Origin: Cheiracanthium punctorium
Lineage: Eukaryota; Arthropoda; Arachnida; Araneae; Cheiracanthiidae
Assembly (NCBI GenBank): GCA_038373885.1
Contig: JAWZYV010012391.1
Location: forward strand, 62,001-126,000
DNA length: 64,000 nt
Reading direction: 5' to 3'
Shown here: positions 35,705 through 46,871 of the stretch, piece after piece
Layout: each line of letters opens with the position of its first letter
Numbering within the stretch: position 1 is the stretch's first letter
Translations under genes and position numbers: made by a program
Notes under the pieces: model-generated
Told to the model about the DNA's origin: nothing
Database searches by the model: none
The model's input: only the letters and a program-made list of their open reading frames with translations

Positions 35705-38153
35705 TGTAGTATTTTAGCTACTACTGCCGTGAAAATAGGTTTAGCTAGGTTAAAATTTAGATTTTAAATTAAGCAAGTTACCCAAAACAGAATTAAGATT
35801 TGACCATGCGTTGTGGCGGTTTAAATAGATAAATAACCCAATGATCTCAGCCTTGCCTGAAGTGTGTGTTAGAAGTGTGGTAAAATAAACACAGAGACAT
35901 TGCATTAGATCACCAAAATACAAATTTTATTCAACAATAACAGGGGTAAACAACTAGTGGCCTCACGACATCAGTATTTAGACATAAAAGTAAGTAAAAC
36001 ACAGCGCAGGGGTACTACAGCGCGTGGTAGTAATGCTAAAAAAACAAAAATATTTGAGTGCTTTAATTTCCCATTATTTGCCCTTGTAAATTGAAAAAAA
36101 AAAAAGTAATCAAAATAAAAAGGTAATGCATAATTAAAATTGTCATGACAAAAGTAGTTCGATTGGATCCAAAATTTAAGTTAAAGGCTCTGCTGCAGCT
36201 TAAAAAAAATTTATCCTATCAAAAAAAAGAAAAGAAATATTTGGGCAAACAAGTCCCCACCTTCCCCAAGCCACACAAGGCATCTAATGAAAATCCCACA
36301 CAAAAATCCTTAACTGTTACTTGAAACCCCACTTTTACAATCCAACAGATGAGTTTAAATAGTTAACAAAATAAATAAAAAGGTGAACTTTGCAAATTTT
36401 ACACCAAAGGGTGCAGCAAATTCATTGATGTGCAGAACAACTCAAACAAGTAATTACAGAGATTAGCATAGGCCAAGCCAGAAAATAAAACAGATTTTAT
36501 GACACTCCAAAAATTAACTAGGTAAGAAAAAAAATAACACAGCATCAACAATCATCATTTAACAAAAAAAAATTTAAACATGGCGTTACTGGAAGTTATA
36601 CCACTGGTTACTACTTGAAGAGAAGAGTCATTTAGCTATTGATTTAAATCCCCCCCCCTCCTATTAAACGTTACAAGTTCAAAAAAAAAAAAGATAGTTC
36701 TAGCACGGCTTGAAGCATGATGACGCTGATCCAGCTTATGGTGGAGAAATAGTAGCATAAGGATGATAGAGGAAAAGGAAATCAGAGCGATCTCACCCAC
36801 GGATCCAATGGCAGGCCTGGTCTCTGTGTTTCAGGGAACTGACGGTCGGACGCTGGTGGCTCCCGGAGCCGGCATCTTGGTCTCTCCTTGGAAGGGATCC
36901 CGGACTTTTGGCCGGCACAATCAGGCGTCGGAGATCTCGCGATCCACACAGAGCATACTATGTAGCACTAGCGGCTCCCGGTTTGGGGAAGATGAACACA
37001 GCGTAGGAGATTGAAACGGGACGTCGAAACTGGTAATTGATCTCCGTCGAAAACAGGGGGTGGGGGCCTTAAGCCCAATTCACATCAAAAGTGAGGGGAA
37101 GCATATTGGCAGTGACGGTGACGCATCGGCAAGGTGGCCAAATAGAGGCAGATGGCCAAAAACCCGAACATGTTACAAACGTGGTGGGGCCACCGGGTGC
37201 TTACGCACAAAAAAAGAAGAAAAAGAATAAATTTATACGGTGATCATGGAGTAGCTGGCCCTCTGGCCTACGTGCTAGCAATCACATAATGAACTTGTTG
37301 TATGTCACGACAAAAATGCCGAGTTGGGCCCGTAATGCGTGATGAAACACCGGTCAAGACACGTCCTAGCAGCACCACGACAGCTCTCAGAATGACGCTT
37401 TCTGCCCCACGCTTGAGGAGCTTCGCTGAGACGCCGACCGCGGGGACCAATCAGAGCGCGCCATCTCAGCTGGGAAACTTCGAGAACATTCGATTGTCGG
37501 GGGAAGGAAGAGAGGAAAGAAGAAAATGGCGGCCAGCGACTACTACACGCGGGAAAGAAACGAACTTGGCCGAGAAGAAACGCAGGCAAGAACGGCCATC
37601 TTGAAATGGGAAAAAAAGCTTAATTGATCAAAAAGGTATTAAAAACGTTATTAAATTTCCTAAAATTTTAGCGGGAGATAGCTAATCGTCCGAGACAACC
37701 CTGGGTAAAATTTGGAATAAAAATTAAATTAGAAGAGAGTAAAAATAATTAAAAACCGGACATGAACAAGAGATATTGCAAGAAATGAGTTAGGCTATTG
37801 AAGAGAGAGGGAAACTTAATAGTCAGCAGAAAATCGACAGAATTTACAAGATAATTAAAATTACACCTCCGGAGACAGGGCAAACAAAGGCAGAATTAAA
37901 TTAAAGAAAAGGTAATTATTTAGAAAGGCCCAACAAAAAAAAGGGGTAATTAGTAGTAATTTAAAAAGACAAGCAATTGAGCTATACAAGAAGAGTCACC
38001 CAGACCATTATATCTCCTGACAAAAGGTATTTAAATTAAACTTCCAAGTTAATTACAAGCATTAGAAAATAAATAATTAATGGTTAAAACAATTAAAATA
38101 AAAATTACTGCATTTGATTTGTAAAAACATTATCCCCCAACAACAATACAACA
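35705..38153 (-). mobile_element. Solo Gypsy LTR (LTR3) with 4-bp target duplication
   Basis: Inverted relative to LTR2: the + strand begins TGTAGTA and ends CAATACAACA. ACGG flanks it on both sides (35701-35704 and 38154-38157), so this is a complete LTR left by recombination between the two LTRs of one insertion. Length 2449 bp against 2263 for LTR2. Outer parts match LTR2, but about 36610-37250 is replaced by an unrelated, G/C-richer segment. Confidence 0.85.
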
Positions 38154-38157
38154 ACGG

Positions 38158-38263
38158 TTGATATATGTATGTATATATAATATATATATATATATGTATA
38201 TATTAGTCAAAATCATATAGGCTATAATAAATAAAGTTGCACTACATATATATATATATATAT
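38158..38263. repeat. TA-rich microsatellite
   Basis: Long TATATA / TATG runs directly before the Helentron end. Confidence 0.85.
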
Positions 38264-38564
38264 ACTAGCTGACCCGGCAAACGTTGTTTTGCCATATAAA
38301 TTATTCCTAGGATTATTTTAGTAGAAAGAAATGACTAACTTATTGTAAGTTTGTGAGGATGTGGTAGATGAGTGGAAGAGGCATGGAGCGCTGTGAACGA
38401 TGCTGTAATATAAAAATAACACAATACCAATCATTTATATTTTAAATTCATTGTAATTTATTCTTTAAATTTATATATATCGCTAATTACAATAATTTTG
38501 CTAAAAATAATATCAATCCCTTAACGTAATAGAGTATACAATATTTTTTGTTATTCCCATCTTT

Positions 38565-38715
38565 AGATAACACAAACTGGATGCCCACTGTATGGTTTGC
38601 CCACTCAAGAGCATGCCACGTATAACTGTCCGTGTGAAAAACATGGTGTGCTCAAATCTAATCCACAAACAGACATAGTTTGGCCTTGAGACTTATTGAT
38701 AGTCATTCCATAAAA
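38565..38715 (-). pseudogene. Helentron helicase C-terminus
   Basis: Minus strand reads [20 protein letters not shown], then [13 protein letters not shown]. This is helicase motif VI and the region around it in PIF1-like Helitron helicases. The Arg expected next in the CSR motif is TGA, a likely CGA to TGA change, and more stops follow. Upstream helicase motifs are missing. Confidence 0.85.
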
Positions 38716-39017
38716 AATTCCCCCCCCCCCCAAAAAAAAAGGATGAAAATCTGAAACACTTTCAGATTTTTAATACGCACTATAGTGCTATATATTAAAA
38801 TCGAATCATAATTTATGCGTCGTCCCTATTTTTCGTCCTTATTCCATTAAGTTGAAAAGTGTTATCATTATTCATGACTGTGCTGTATTTTTCTTTCTTA
38901 TTTCATAATACCCATCTTTTGAATCGAAATCTATCTTAAAATCGCCTACTAAAACTATTTTACAATCTTCGCCAAGTATATCACAACTATACTTCACCGT
39001 TTTATATATTGTTTCCT

Positions 39018-39499
39018 ACTTTAACGCCTCTACTCTCGCCAAGGAGGCGATGATTAAATCGTAATTTAGAATTAAAATGGCGATTTGGAACAACATGTAA
39101 GTACAGCATGCCGCTACATTTTTATTTATTTTGGATTACCAATTAATGTAGTTTTAGTAATTAAATGTCTTCAAATTCCTTAACTGGCGCGTTTATCGCT
39201 AGTTTGTTTACTTTAGTTTGGGTGCGTTGAAACGGTACTTACGTATTATCCCGGCGGTCACTTCCGCCAAACTACTTTTTCGTAGATTTTAAATACGTTG
39301 CCAATCGTATTCCAAACCATCAATAATTTCATGTGCCCGGCATTTATCTTGGTGAGAAATTGCTTGTCTTGGCGGACCGCTGGGATAATACGTAAGTACC
39401 GTTGAAACTTGTGCATAATTCCCAGAGACCCATGACTGCAAAGCTCGCCAAAGTACGGGGATTTTTTAGGTTGGCGAGAGTAAGGGTGTTAAAATAGGA
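39018..39499. mobile_element. Fold-back MITE with nested palindrome
   Basis: Outer inverted arms: TACTTTAACGCCTCTACTCTCGCC region (about 39018-39045) and its inverse (about 39471-39499). Inner arms: ACGGTACTTACGTATTATCC (39232-39251, arm to 39259) and the inverse at 39375-39402, 28 bases with one mismatch. It sits between two Helentron repeat units, so it inserted later. Confidence 0.7.
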
Positions 39500-40170
39500 A
39501 TCAACTCTTTCTTGTACCATAAAACACATCTTTGGAATCGAAATCTATCTTAAAATCGCCTACTGAAACTGTTTTACAATCTTCGCCAGGCATATTCTTC
39601 CTGTAGGCATATTCCAACTATACCGCAAAGACATTTTAAATGCTGTTTGGAATGGGCATCATAATCCATGAGTGTACCATGTTTTACTTTCTTGTTCCAT
39701 AGAGTACTTCTTCGGAATAGAAATCTTTATTAAAATCGCCTAATAAAACTCTTTTACAATATATACGCCAGGCGTTTTCTAACTATACGCGAAATATATT
39801 TATAATAAATTGTCACGTTTTGGCACCACATTTAGCAATAAATTATCAAAGATTGCAAACCTTGTGCGACTTTCAACATTTTATTAACTTCCCCCCCCCC
39901 CCACCTCTCCACATTATCTGTCAAACACATTTGAAAAGTGACTCGACACGCTAATGTCTACACAGAAATCCTGATTGAAATTAATAGCACTCGGGGGCTA
40001 AACATTTTGGGGTGGACCGCCCTTATGACTTAGGGGTATGAGACATAGTTAAAAACCTATTCTATGACCTAACGAATATACATTGAAAATTTCATTAAAA
40101 TTGGTCGAGTGGTTTCGGAGGAGTTAGGTGTCTAACACTGTGACAGGAGAATTTTATATATTAGATATAT

Positions 40171-41250
40171 ATGGTTACACATAACTTTAGAGTAACATTT
40201 TGCTTTATTGTACATTTTGTTTTGATCAAATGATTTTTTTGATGTTAGCTATTCTGAAAACAAATTTCTATATACCTGTTGTACCTACATGACTCAAATT
40301 TTTTGAAGGAAAATACTTTTATACACTATAATATGCAATGAGATTTTGTATATTAAAAACAGTGTAAGTAAAAATTTACCTGTTATTTTCTAATTAATCC
40401 AGGGCATTATCCTGTTAAATCCAAGGCATGCAAATGTGAACTAACAAGAACCTCACCCTTGAAATAGTGTTATTAAAGTAACTATTCCTAACTATGAGAT
40501 CTTGTTAGTCTGGAACAGTTTAAAAATACCAATTAAACACTTTGGAAAGCTGTAAATCGATGAAACAAATAAAAACTTTAAAGCCCTTGAGATCCGAAAA
40601 AAGAGCACTTTACAATTCACGAAATGGCTTTCAAGAGGGGTTGCCATTTCCGTTGGAATGTAATTCGCCAATTTTCAAAATATGACTGAAGCAGTAAATA
40701 GCTTGGCGACAGACCCCTCACCACACTACTAATATTAACTCCACGTTTCACAAACATTTTCTGCCAAATAAAAAGATAACAGTTCGATTTTTGCTGCCTT
40801 CATTTGGAGATCGTTAAGGATTCCTCGGCAGAGAGAGACGGCTTATGAGGCCCCGTAAGGGAAATCAAAACATAGAATAAAGTAAATATAATTCCTAAAT
40901 GAACCCCATTGCGTTTCTATCTTTGACTATTACATGAAAATACTGGCTTAATTTCTAACAAAATAACTACAGGAGCTTAACATAGAAAAAAGTCTCCAAA
41001 TATGTTTTTCAGGAAAAGTTTAGCAAAATTGTAAAAAATTAATATAAATTATAAAAATTTTAAGAATAAAATTCATAATTCTGTACATAGTGGGGGTTTC
41101 ACTGTCACTGTAGTAAACATTTTTATAGCATACTGAACTCGTTTGTATTATTTTAGTTTTTAGTAATAAAATATTTGAAGGCACAATATGAACTTCTCCC
41201 CTTACACCCCTCCCTCAAAAAAAAAATCTTAGCAGTGACTCTTGCCTTTG
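40171..41250. other. Unassigned interior of the CCCAGC element
   Basis: AT-rich. I see no frame or terminal repeat here. Confidence 0.4.
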
Positions 41251-42342
41251 GGTGCCTGGAACTTATATCCCCTAACACTTCTACACAGTATGAATGTGAA
41301 ACAACATTATTTAATTAAAATAACGAAATTTTATGCCAACACTATGAAATATATACAGGCCCATTACTGCCAAATAGTGCTGGTCCGGTTCATTGTAAGC
41401 AGTACCACGCCGTTAACTTTTCTGTGCATGTCATAGACACATGGCAGCTTGCCGTTATCAGTTATGTACTGGCGAATATGCACTTTTCAGACACTGGCAC
41501 TCAAGTGACTTCCAGATGATGGCAATCTACCATGCTCCCGGTAGACGGCACTTTGCCAGCACGACGGGTACCCGGCCGGCATTTTGCAGGCAGTAGTGTG
41601 TTTGCTGGGAAGACTCTTAAAATCCGCACTGTCTGTTCAATGTAAACAATGAAATCTGCCTTGCCAGCTGGAAGTTCAGAAAACTACACTATAACCACAG
41701 AGTAAAACGAAATAAGCTATTCCGACTTGGAAAAAAAAAAAAATGTTTTAAGAGTTTGTGAGCTCTGATGGTAGCATTGATATCCTTCAACTGACTGACA
41801 GTGACATAATTAACACTCAATTATGGTCACATGACACAGACTCTGACACAGGGACAAGTGAGGTTGATCGAAAAGTTCATAAAATAACATTTAATGAAGG
41901 TTAGGCTCTGAGAAAGAAATATCTCAGATTTGTAGAGCAGCAAAGCTGTGTTACAGGAAATAATGAAAAAAAGCCTATAATTATAACATCCCAAAGTCCT
42001 AAACTACTATTGAATATACATGGTTAAGTAAGTTGTACTATAATCTCATAATTTTGTATATTATATTATTCCTCTGTATTTTTATATCATGATTCTGATT
42101 ATAAGTAACATGATTTGTTTCTCTTGATCTTTATTGTTTCTTTTTTCTGGGTGGGGTGGAGGGAAATAAAATAAATTTCCTTTTATGACCCAAAATCCGC
42201 AAAATTCTAAAATCCACACAAGGTCTGGAACCAAGCTGTGCGGATTTTGGGTCTTCTACTGTAGGTACTTGGATGTCATCATAATTTTTTTTTTTTTTTT
42301 TTAAATTATAGGTTTGTGATAATTATAATGTGAAACATAAAT

Positions 42343-42743
42343 TTAACTCTCTAAATTTGCTAATTTTCTTAAAAATACAGCATCTATCGTTGTACCGAAA
42401 CGCGTTGTTGAATGAAGTCGAGAAGTATTCATAGTTAGATCAAATTTTTCTTTTAAAAAATCAACTAACAACTGAGATTCTTGAGAGCGAAAATTAACAT
42501 TAAAATCTCCAGTAAGAATCATCGGTAATTCATGATAATTACTTAGAATCCAGGAAGTGTCCATGTTGTACCGAAATGCGTTGTTGATTGAAGTCAAGAA
42601 GTATTCATAGTTAGATCAAATTTTTCTTTTAAAAAATCAACTAACGACTGAGATTCTTGAGAGCGAAAATTAACATTAAAATCTCCAGTAAGAATCATCG
42701 GTAATTCATGATAATTACTTAGAATCCAGGAAGTGTCCATGTT
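42343..42743 (-). pseudogene. Endonuclease (EEP/AP-type) relic with tandem duplication
   Basis: Minus strand reads ELPMILTGDFNVNFRSQESQ, then STTRFGTTIDAVFLR. The GDFN motif and the later T.ID..F strand are typical of the endonuclease-exonuclease-phosphatase fold found in LINEs and in Helentron proteins. A 176-bp unit (42392-42567) is repeated at 42568-42743. Since 176 is not a multiple of three, the duplication breaks the frame. I recall near-identical proteins in spider genomes annotated with DNA helicases, so a Helentron origin is likelier than a LINE. Confidence 0.75.
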
Positions 42744-43600
42744 GTAGTATTCTTCTTTAACTGTTTCCGTATACCATTGTTCCGTCTGGAGGTTGGATCT
42801 AATGGGGGAATGTCCATAGTCTAGTATTATACTTTAACTGTGTTCTTTAATTGATGTTTTCCTCTGTTTGTTGGGTTCGAATGCAGGTAGTGTAAATTTT
42901 TTTGTGTTTTTCTATCACAGTGTTCTTAAGTGTTGATTTACTCTGCTGGTAGGTTTTGAATTATTATTCTGTATCCATGTTTTTAAACTGCAGGTTCTGT
43001 CCATTGTTTGGGATTGATTGCAGCCAGGGTCTGGGCATTTGACAAATAATAATATCACTTCGCTTCGAAACTATTGTCTATATTCATTACGAAATAGTAT
43101 TATAAGACAATTATGTAATTAAAACACATCTGAAGCCAGTAATTACTATATACACGCTCATAAGTCTATGTATTTAATTTTTTGAAGTTCTGCTAATTCA
43201 ACGATCTCCATGTACTTTGCCTCGATGGAAATATAAACAACCTGAGATGCGCAGTTACCCAGTGTGAGTAGCTCCATCTGTTTGCAACAACGGCGTTATC
43301 CACCTTTCTAAGCGAAATGTCCCCTCCTATAAATTTATCTTCGTGGGATCGAAGTATGATCCTCCAACAGTGTTCTTAAATGAAAATTTCCCTCTGCTGT
43401 TTAGGTTCATTTGCAGCCACTGTCCCTTTAATTGTGGTGTTCCATCTCCTTGTTCTTAAACCGTTGTTCTGTCTTGATGTTGGGTTAGAATCCAGGAAAA
43501 GTGTTCTTAAACTGACGTTTTCAACTACGGTTCCGGTTCGATTGCAGACAGGTTCCATTTTTTGTGCTTTTCCAAAACCAGGTATATTATTCATCTAAAA
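42744..43600. repeat. Degenerate minisatellite
   Basis: Variants of GTTCTTAAACTGTTGTT..CTGT..GTTGGGTTCGAATGCAGG recur at irregular spacing (about 42830, 42920, 43000, 43370, 43450, 43500), interrupted by unrelated DNA at about 43050-43350. The unit length is roughly 60-90 bases. No coding. Confidence 0.5.
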
Positions 43601-43679
43601 ATAAGGATTATCGAGAACCTCCTGTAAGGTTGGGATTACATGTAAAATATTATGTTGGATGTACCTTCAAAACGCTTAT

Positions 43680-44600
43680 CCTAACTAAGTGAACGCTATC
43701 GCTCCCTGCGAAAGTGAGTTTGTTTGTTTGTTTGCTACGCTTTCACGCCAAAACCGCTGAATCGATTATGATGAATTTTGGTATAAAGATAGATGGGACC
43801 CTGGAGACGGCTATAGGCTACTTAGAATTTTAGATTTTTAATTACTTTTTTAATTATTAATTAAAAACCGTTTTTACATTGCCATGCTTGGCGAGTTTCA
43901 CCCGTATAAAATGATTCATATTTTGAGCTAACAGAAATACTATTACTTCAGTAAAGAATCACGTACATTCGATAAACATGAATTACCATGGAAATTACGC
44001 CAAATCAATGTATCTATAATAATAAAAATGAATGTTCTCCAGACAAATCTACAGCACGTAGAGCTTTGAAAATTTGAGCATATGACTTCGATAATGTGCA
44101 CTTGAGGCTCAGAATTTTGAAATTTTAATTACTTTTTTAATTATTAATTAAAAACCGTTTTTACATTGCCATGCTTGGCGAGTTTCGCCCGTATAAAACG
44201 ATTCATATTTTGAGCTAACAGAAATACTATTACTTCAGTAAAGAATCACGTGCATTCAATAAACATGAATTACCATGGAAATTATGCCAGCTTTACACCA
44301 AATCAATGTATCTATAATAATAAAAATGAATGTTCTCCAGACAAATCTACAGCACGTAGAGCTTTGAAAATTCATTTGAGCATATGACTTCGATAATGTG
44401 CACCTGAGGCTCAGAATTTTGAAATTTTAATTACTTTTTTAACTATTAATTAAAAATCGTATATTTAGGTGGTCATACTTGGCGAGTTTCACCAGCACAA
44501 AATGATTCATGCTTTTGAAATAAAGCAGAAATTCTATTTGCAGGATAGCGTGCATTTGAAAAAATGAAATGGCATGGAAGTTACGTTAGTTTTTGCCAAA
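43680..44600 (+). repeat. Helentron-type 5' repeats, about 290-bp unit x 3
   Basis: Starts with CGCTTTCACGCCAAAACCGC (about 43738-43757), similar to the sequence opening the Helentron repeats at 55450. The landmark AATTACTTTTTTAA recurs at 43840, 44127 and 44429 (periods 287 and 302), each followed by a stretch ending CTTGGCGAGTTTC. The third unit is diverged. Confidence 0.65.
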
Positions 44601-44678
44601 TTATAAAGTATAAGAAAGAAAAGTACAAATGTGTTTCTTAAAGTTAATAAATTTCCAAATCCTACCAATAGTATAAAT

Positions 44679-45181
44679 CACAGGTTCTCAAACTTTGTTC
44701 TGCGGTACCCTGGGGTTTGGCGAGCGTACACCAAAGGTGCCATGGAGATAATCAAGAAAAGTCTTAAGTTCTGGGCCAGGGGGATTATAATTAAAAAATT
44801 TCATCTAAATAGGTATCCCACAAAAAAGGTTGGCCAAGCCGATTATCAAGCAGGCGAAAACAAAAAATATTTCAGTCAAGTTGGAGAGAGTTCAGTGTCC
44901 AGTCTCCTTTCACAGGAACTCCCTGAGATTGGGGGTGGGGTGGGCGAGTGAGGCAAAATCCTATAGTCCTTTCCCAAGAGAGTAATTTCTTGATAGTTCG
45001 CCATTATAAACAGAAAAGAACTAATGAAAAATGCATCTCAACTGTTTCATCCATCCTATCATTTTCTAAGCCATCCTATTCATAAGTAACCCGCTGTGAA
45101 AGTTTTTTGCCCGAGAAGGCTGCCCTAAAATGCTTTTAGCCTCACAAGGGTGCCGCAGCGAAAAAAGTTTAGGAACCCCTG
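44679..45181. mobile_element. hAT-type MITE, 503 bp
   Basis: Ends CACAGGTTCTCAAAC (44679) and inverted GTTTAGGAACCCCTG (45167-45181), with 8-bp flanks GTATAAAT (44671-44678) and ATATAAAT (45182-45189). The CAGGGGTTC-type end and the 8-bp duplication fit hAT. No transposase. Confidence 0.78.
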
Positions 45182-45228
45182 ATATAAATGTGTGCACTTG
45201 GATATTTGTGACTGAATCACACAAAAAT

Positions 45229-46436
45229 TGTTCCCAATGATTATTTGTGAACAATGAATATCCCAACTCTTATGTGTATTTAATTTCTGACTTACCTGAA
45301 TTGTGAAACTCTCCAACTCTAAGCGCCACAATAAAAGGTTAAGATAAAATTTCAACAACTTAAAGCTAATTAAATAAACTCCTAAAGCCAAGCAGTTTAA
45401 TTCAAATGCTAAATAAACTTAATAACTTTTTGTTAAATTTAAACCTCGCTTTAACCGTGGCTTGCGTCAACAATCGTTTAAGACGCACGGCTCCGATCTC
45501 CAGTTCGTCAACAGTCGCCATCTTGGACGGGCGTGATGGTTGGTTGGCGAAGTGAGTATCGCCCGGAGAAAACTGTTCATCCAATCGCCGATGCGCTCCC
45601 GAAGCCCGGTAAACGCCGTTCAACCGCGCAGCCGGAGAACAACTCAGAAATGAGATGCGCAGTCGGCAGTGACAGATAAAAGGAGGGGCTTTCGCCGTAA
45701 TCGAAGCAGAGCAGATAGGCAGATAAGCAGTTAAACAGACCGATAGCAGGTCGAGGCAGTTAGGCCGATCATGGCCGATCGTCGCCGTTAAGCAATTAGA
45801 CAGTCAGGCTGTATTAACAGTTGACAGACGTTTTTGGCGAGTGGTAATGCTCTTTAAGCTCCAGACATGTTATTTTTAGCCAGCTAAACCTGCTTCTATT
45901 TAATCTTTAAAATGACAGTACGTTTTTAATCAACATTTAATGCCGATTTTTTAACCTGTTTTTAAAGTGAAATAGATGTTAGAATTTCTGTTTGAAGTGC
46001 CGTCATATAGAACATCGTGTTTCATCGTAATTTAAGGATCTGAAGTTCTCCCTGTGGACTTGTTCTCTTCAAGGTAAAGCAGCTTTTGAAATTGAAATCT
46101 AAACGGCTTGTGAAGTTTAAATTCATTAAACCATTTTTGCCAGTACTTATGAGTTTCTTCAGACTGTGATATTTTTCTGTGCCTAACTGTGATAAAGCAT
46201 AGCTGTGATATTTAATAGTTCTCTTGCAATGAAATCCTGTTCTACAAGTAATTTCTGACTGTGATACATTTCTGTGCCAGACTGCTATAAATAAAAGTAG
46301 ATGTCTCTCAATTCAGTTGCTATCCTTGTTTCCATAACACTCTTCACTCATGGCCAATCACTTCTCAACACCAATTTTGTTTCCCGGGTGTTGTCATTCC
46401 CAAATTTAACCTGGATTGTCGGCACTTGCGGGAACA
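45229..46436 (+). repeat. Copia 2 5' LTR, 1208 bp
   Basis: TG...CA borders with 7-bp inverted repeats. It has a G/C-rich part (about 45440-45860) with GCCATCTTGG and degenerate GCAGTTA/GCAGATA repeats, and a TATA-type promoter near its 3' end. Differences from the 3' LTR are single substitutions (for example AATGATT/AATGGTT, GACCGAT/GATCGAT, TTTAATC/TTTAACC). Confidence 0.95.
46286..46318 (+). promoter_or_regulatory. Copia 2 core promoter: TATA box and initiator
   Basis: TATAAATAAAAG at 46286-46297 and an arthropod-type initiator TCAGTT at 46313-46318. The distance from the first T to the initiator A is 29 bases, the canonical spacing. The same sequence lies in the 3' LTR (53160-53192). If used, R-U5 would be only about 120 bases. 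The AATAAA inside the TATA box could alternatively serve as a poly(A) signal. Confidence 0.6.
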
Positions 46437-46440
46437 ATAA

Positions 46441-46451
46441 GGGTTATGGGC
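46441..46451 (+). promoter_or_regulatory. Copia 2 primer-binding site, tRNA-iMet anticodon region
   Basis: GGGTTATGGGC, four bases after the LTR. It is complementary to GCCCAUAACCC around the anticodon of initiator tRNA-Met, not to its 3' end. Drosophila copia uses the same internal half-tRNA primer. Confidence 0.8.
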
Positions 46452-46589
46452 TTGCGTTGTAGAGTGAAAGCCCGTGACTGAAGATATTGAATGGAAACCC
46501 CCAGTGCCGAGATGGAGGGGCAACTGTAATATTTGAAGAAATTCTTTAAAGAGGTTTAAAGCTTACCCTGAAATCTCCGGAGGACTTCG

Positions 46590-46860
46590 ATGATTATCCT
46601 GAAATTAGAGATGATTCTGAATTTAAGTTCAATTTGAAGTTTAAAGTTGAAATTTTTGACGATTTTGAAGTTTAAAGTCGAAATTTTTGAAGTTTAAAGC
46701 TGAAATTTTGAAGTTTTTGAAGTTTAATGCTGAAATTTTTGATGCTTTTGAAGTTTAAAAATTGAGAGTTTTTTTGAAGTTAACCCTTGGAAGTATTTTT
46801 GTCTTTGAAATTTGACATTTTTGAAGTTGAAATTTAGTACATTTCTTTGAAACTTAGAAT
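46590..46860 (+). repeat. Copia 2 leader repeats
   Basis: Imperfect repeats of TTTTGAAGTTTAAAG..GAAATTTTTGA, about seven times, between the primer site and gag. It could be slippage or part of the packaging signal; function unknown. Confidence 0.75.
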
Positions 46861-46871
46861 TTTTGAGAAAG

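Larger units (their letters stand above)
38264..40170 (-). mobile_element. Helentron (Helitron2-type) relic
   Basis: The minus-strand 3' end is at 38264. A hairpin GGCAAAACAACGTTTGCC (38293-38276) is followed by GGGTCAGCTAGT, as in the Helentron at 55324-56926 (hairpin, then CAGCTAGT). The other end is the A/T-rich TCTAATATATAAAATTCTCC (40165-40146). It contains a helicase C-terminus (38565-38715), repeat units that read GDF(N/K)IDF (about 38905-39000, 39535-39600, 39690-39790) and a MITE (39018-39499). The AT-rich 5' border is approximate. Confidence 0.72.
34994..41609. mobile_element. Inverted-repeat element with CCCAGCAAACACAC ends
   Basis: Left CCCAGCAAACACACACCTGC (34994-35013) and right inverted GGCAGTAGTGTGTTTGCTGGG (41589-41609). 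The next 300 bases inside each end are G/C-rich with TGCCGG, GGTACCGG and CACTGGC motifs. It interrupts Tigger-like copy 2 and is itself interrupted by the solo LTR and the Helentron. No transposase was recognised and the superfamily is unknown. Confidence 0.55.
34955..42261 (+). mobile_element. Tigger/pogo-like DNA transposon, copy 2, with nested insertions
   Basis: Begins CAGTAGAAGACCCAAAATCC after TA (34953-34954) and ends in the inverted GGATTTTGGGTCTTCTACTG before TA (42262-42263). About 41740-41990 encodes on the + strand a transposase C-terminus related to copy 1 (FVSSDGSIDILQLTDSDII, then LRKKYLRFVEQQ after a stop). Alignment to copy 1 shows that the DNA from 34994 to 41609 is inserted. 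Confidence 0.72.

Noticed and set aside
36763..37014. 83-codon frame in the LTR3-specific segment
   Set aside because: Short, no domain, inside a regulatory-looking LTR segment.
46863..46871. Copia 2 start at 46863
   Set aside because: That codon is TTG; the first ATG in frame is 46872.
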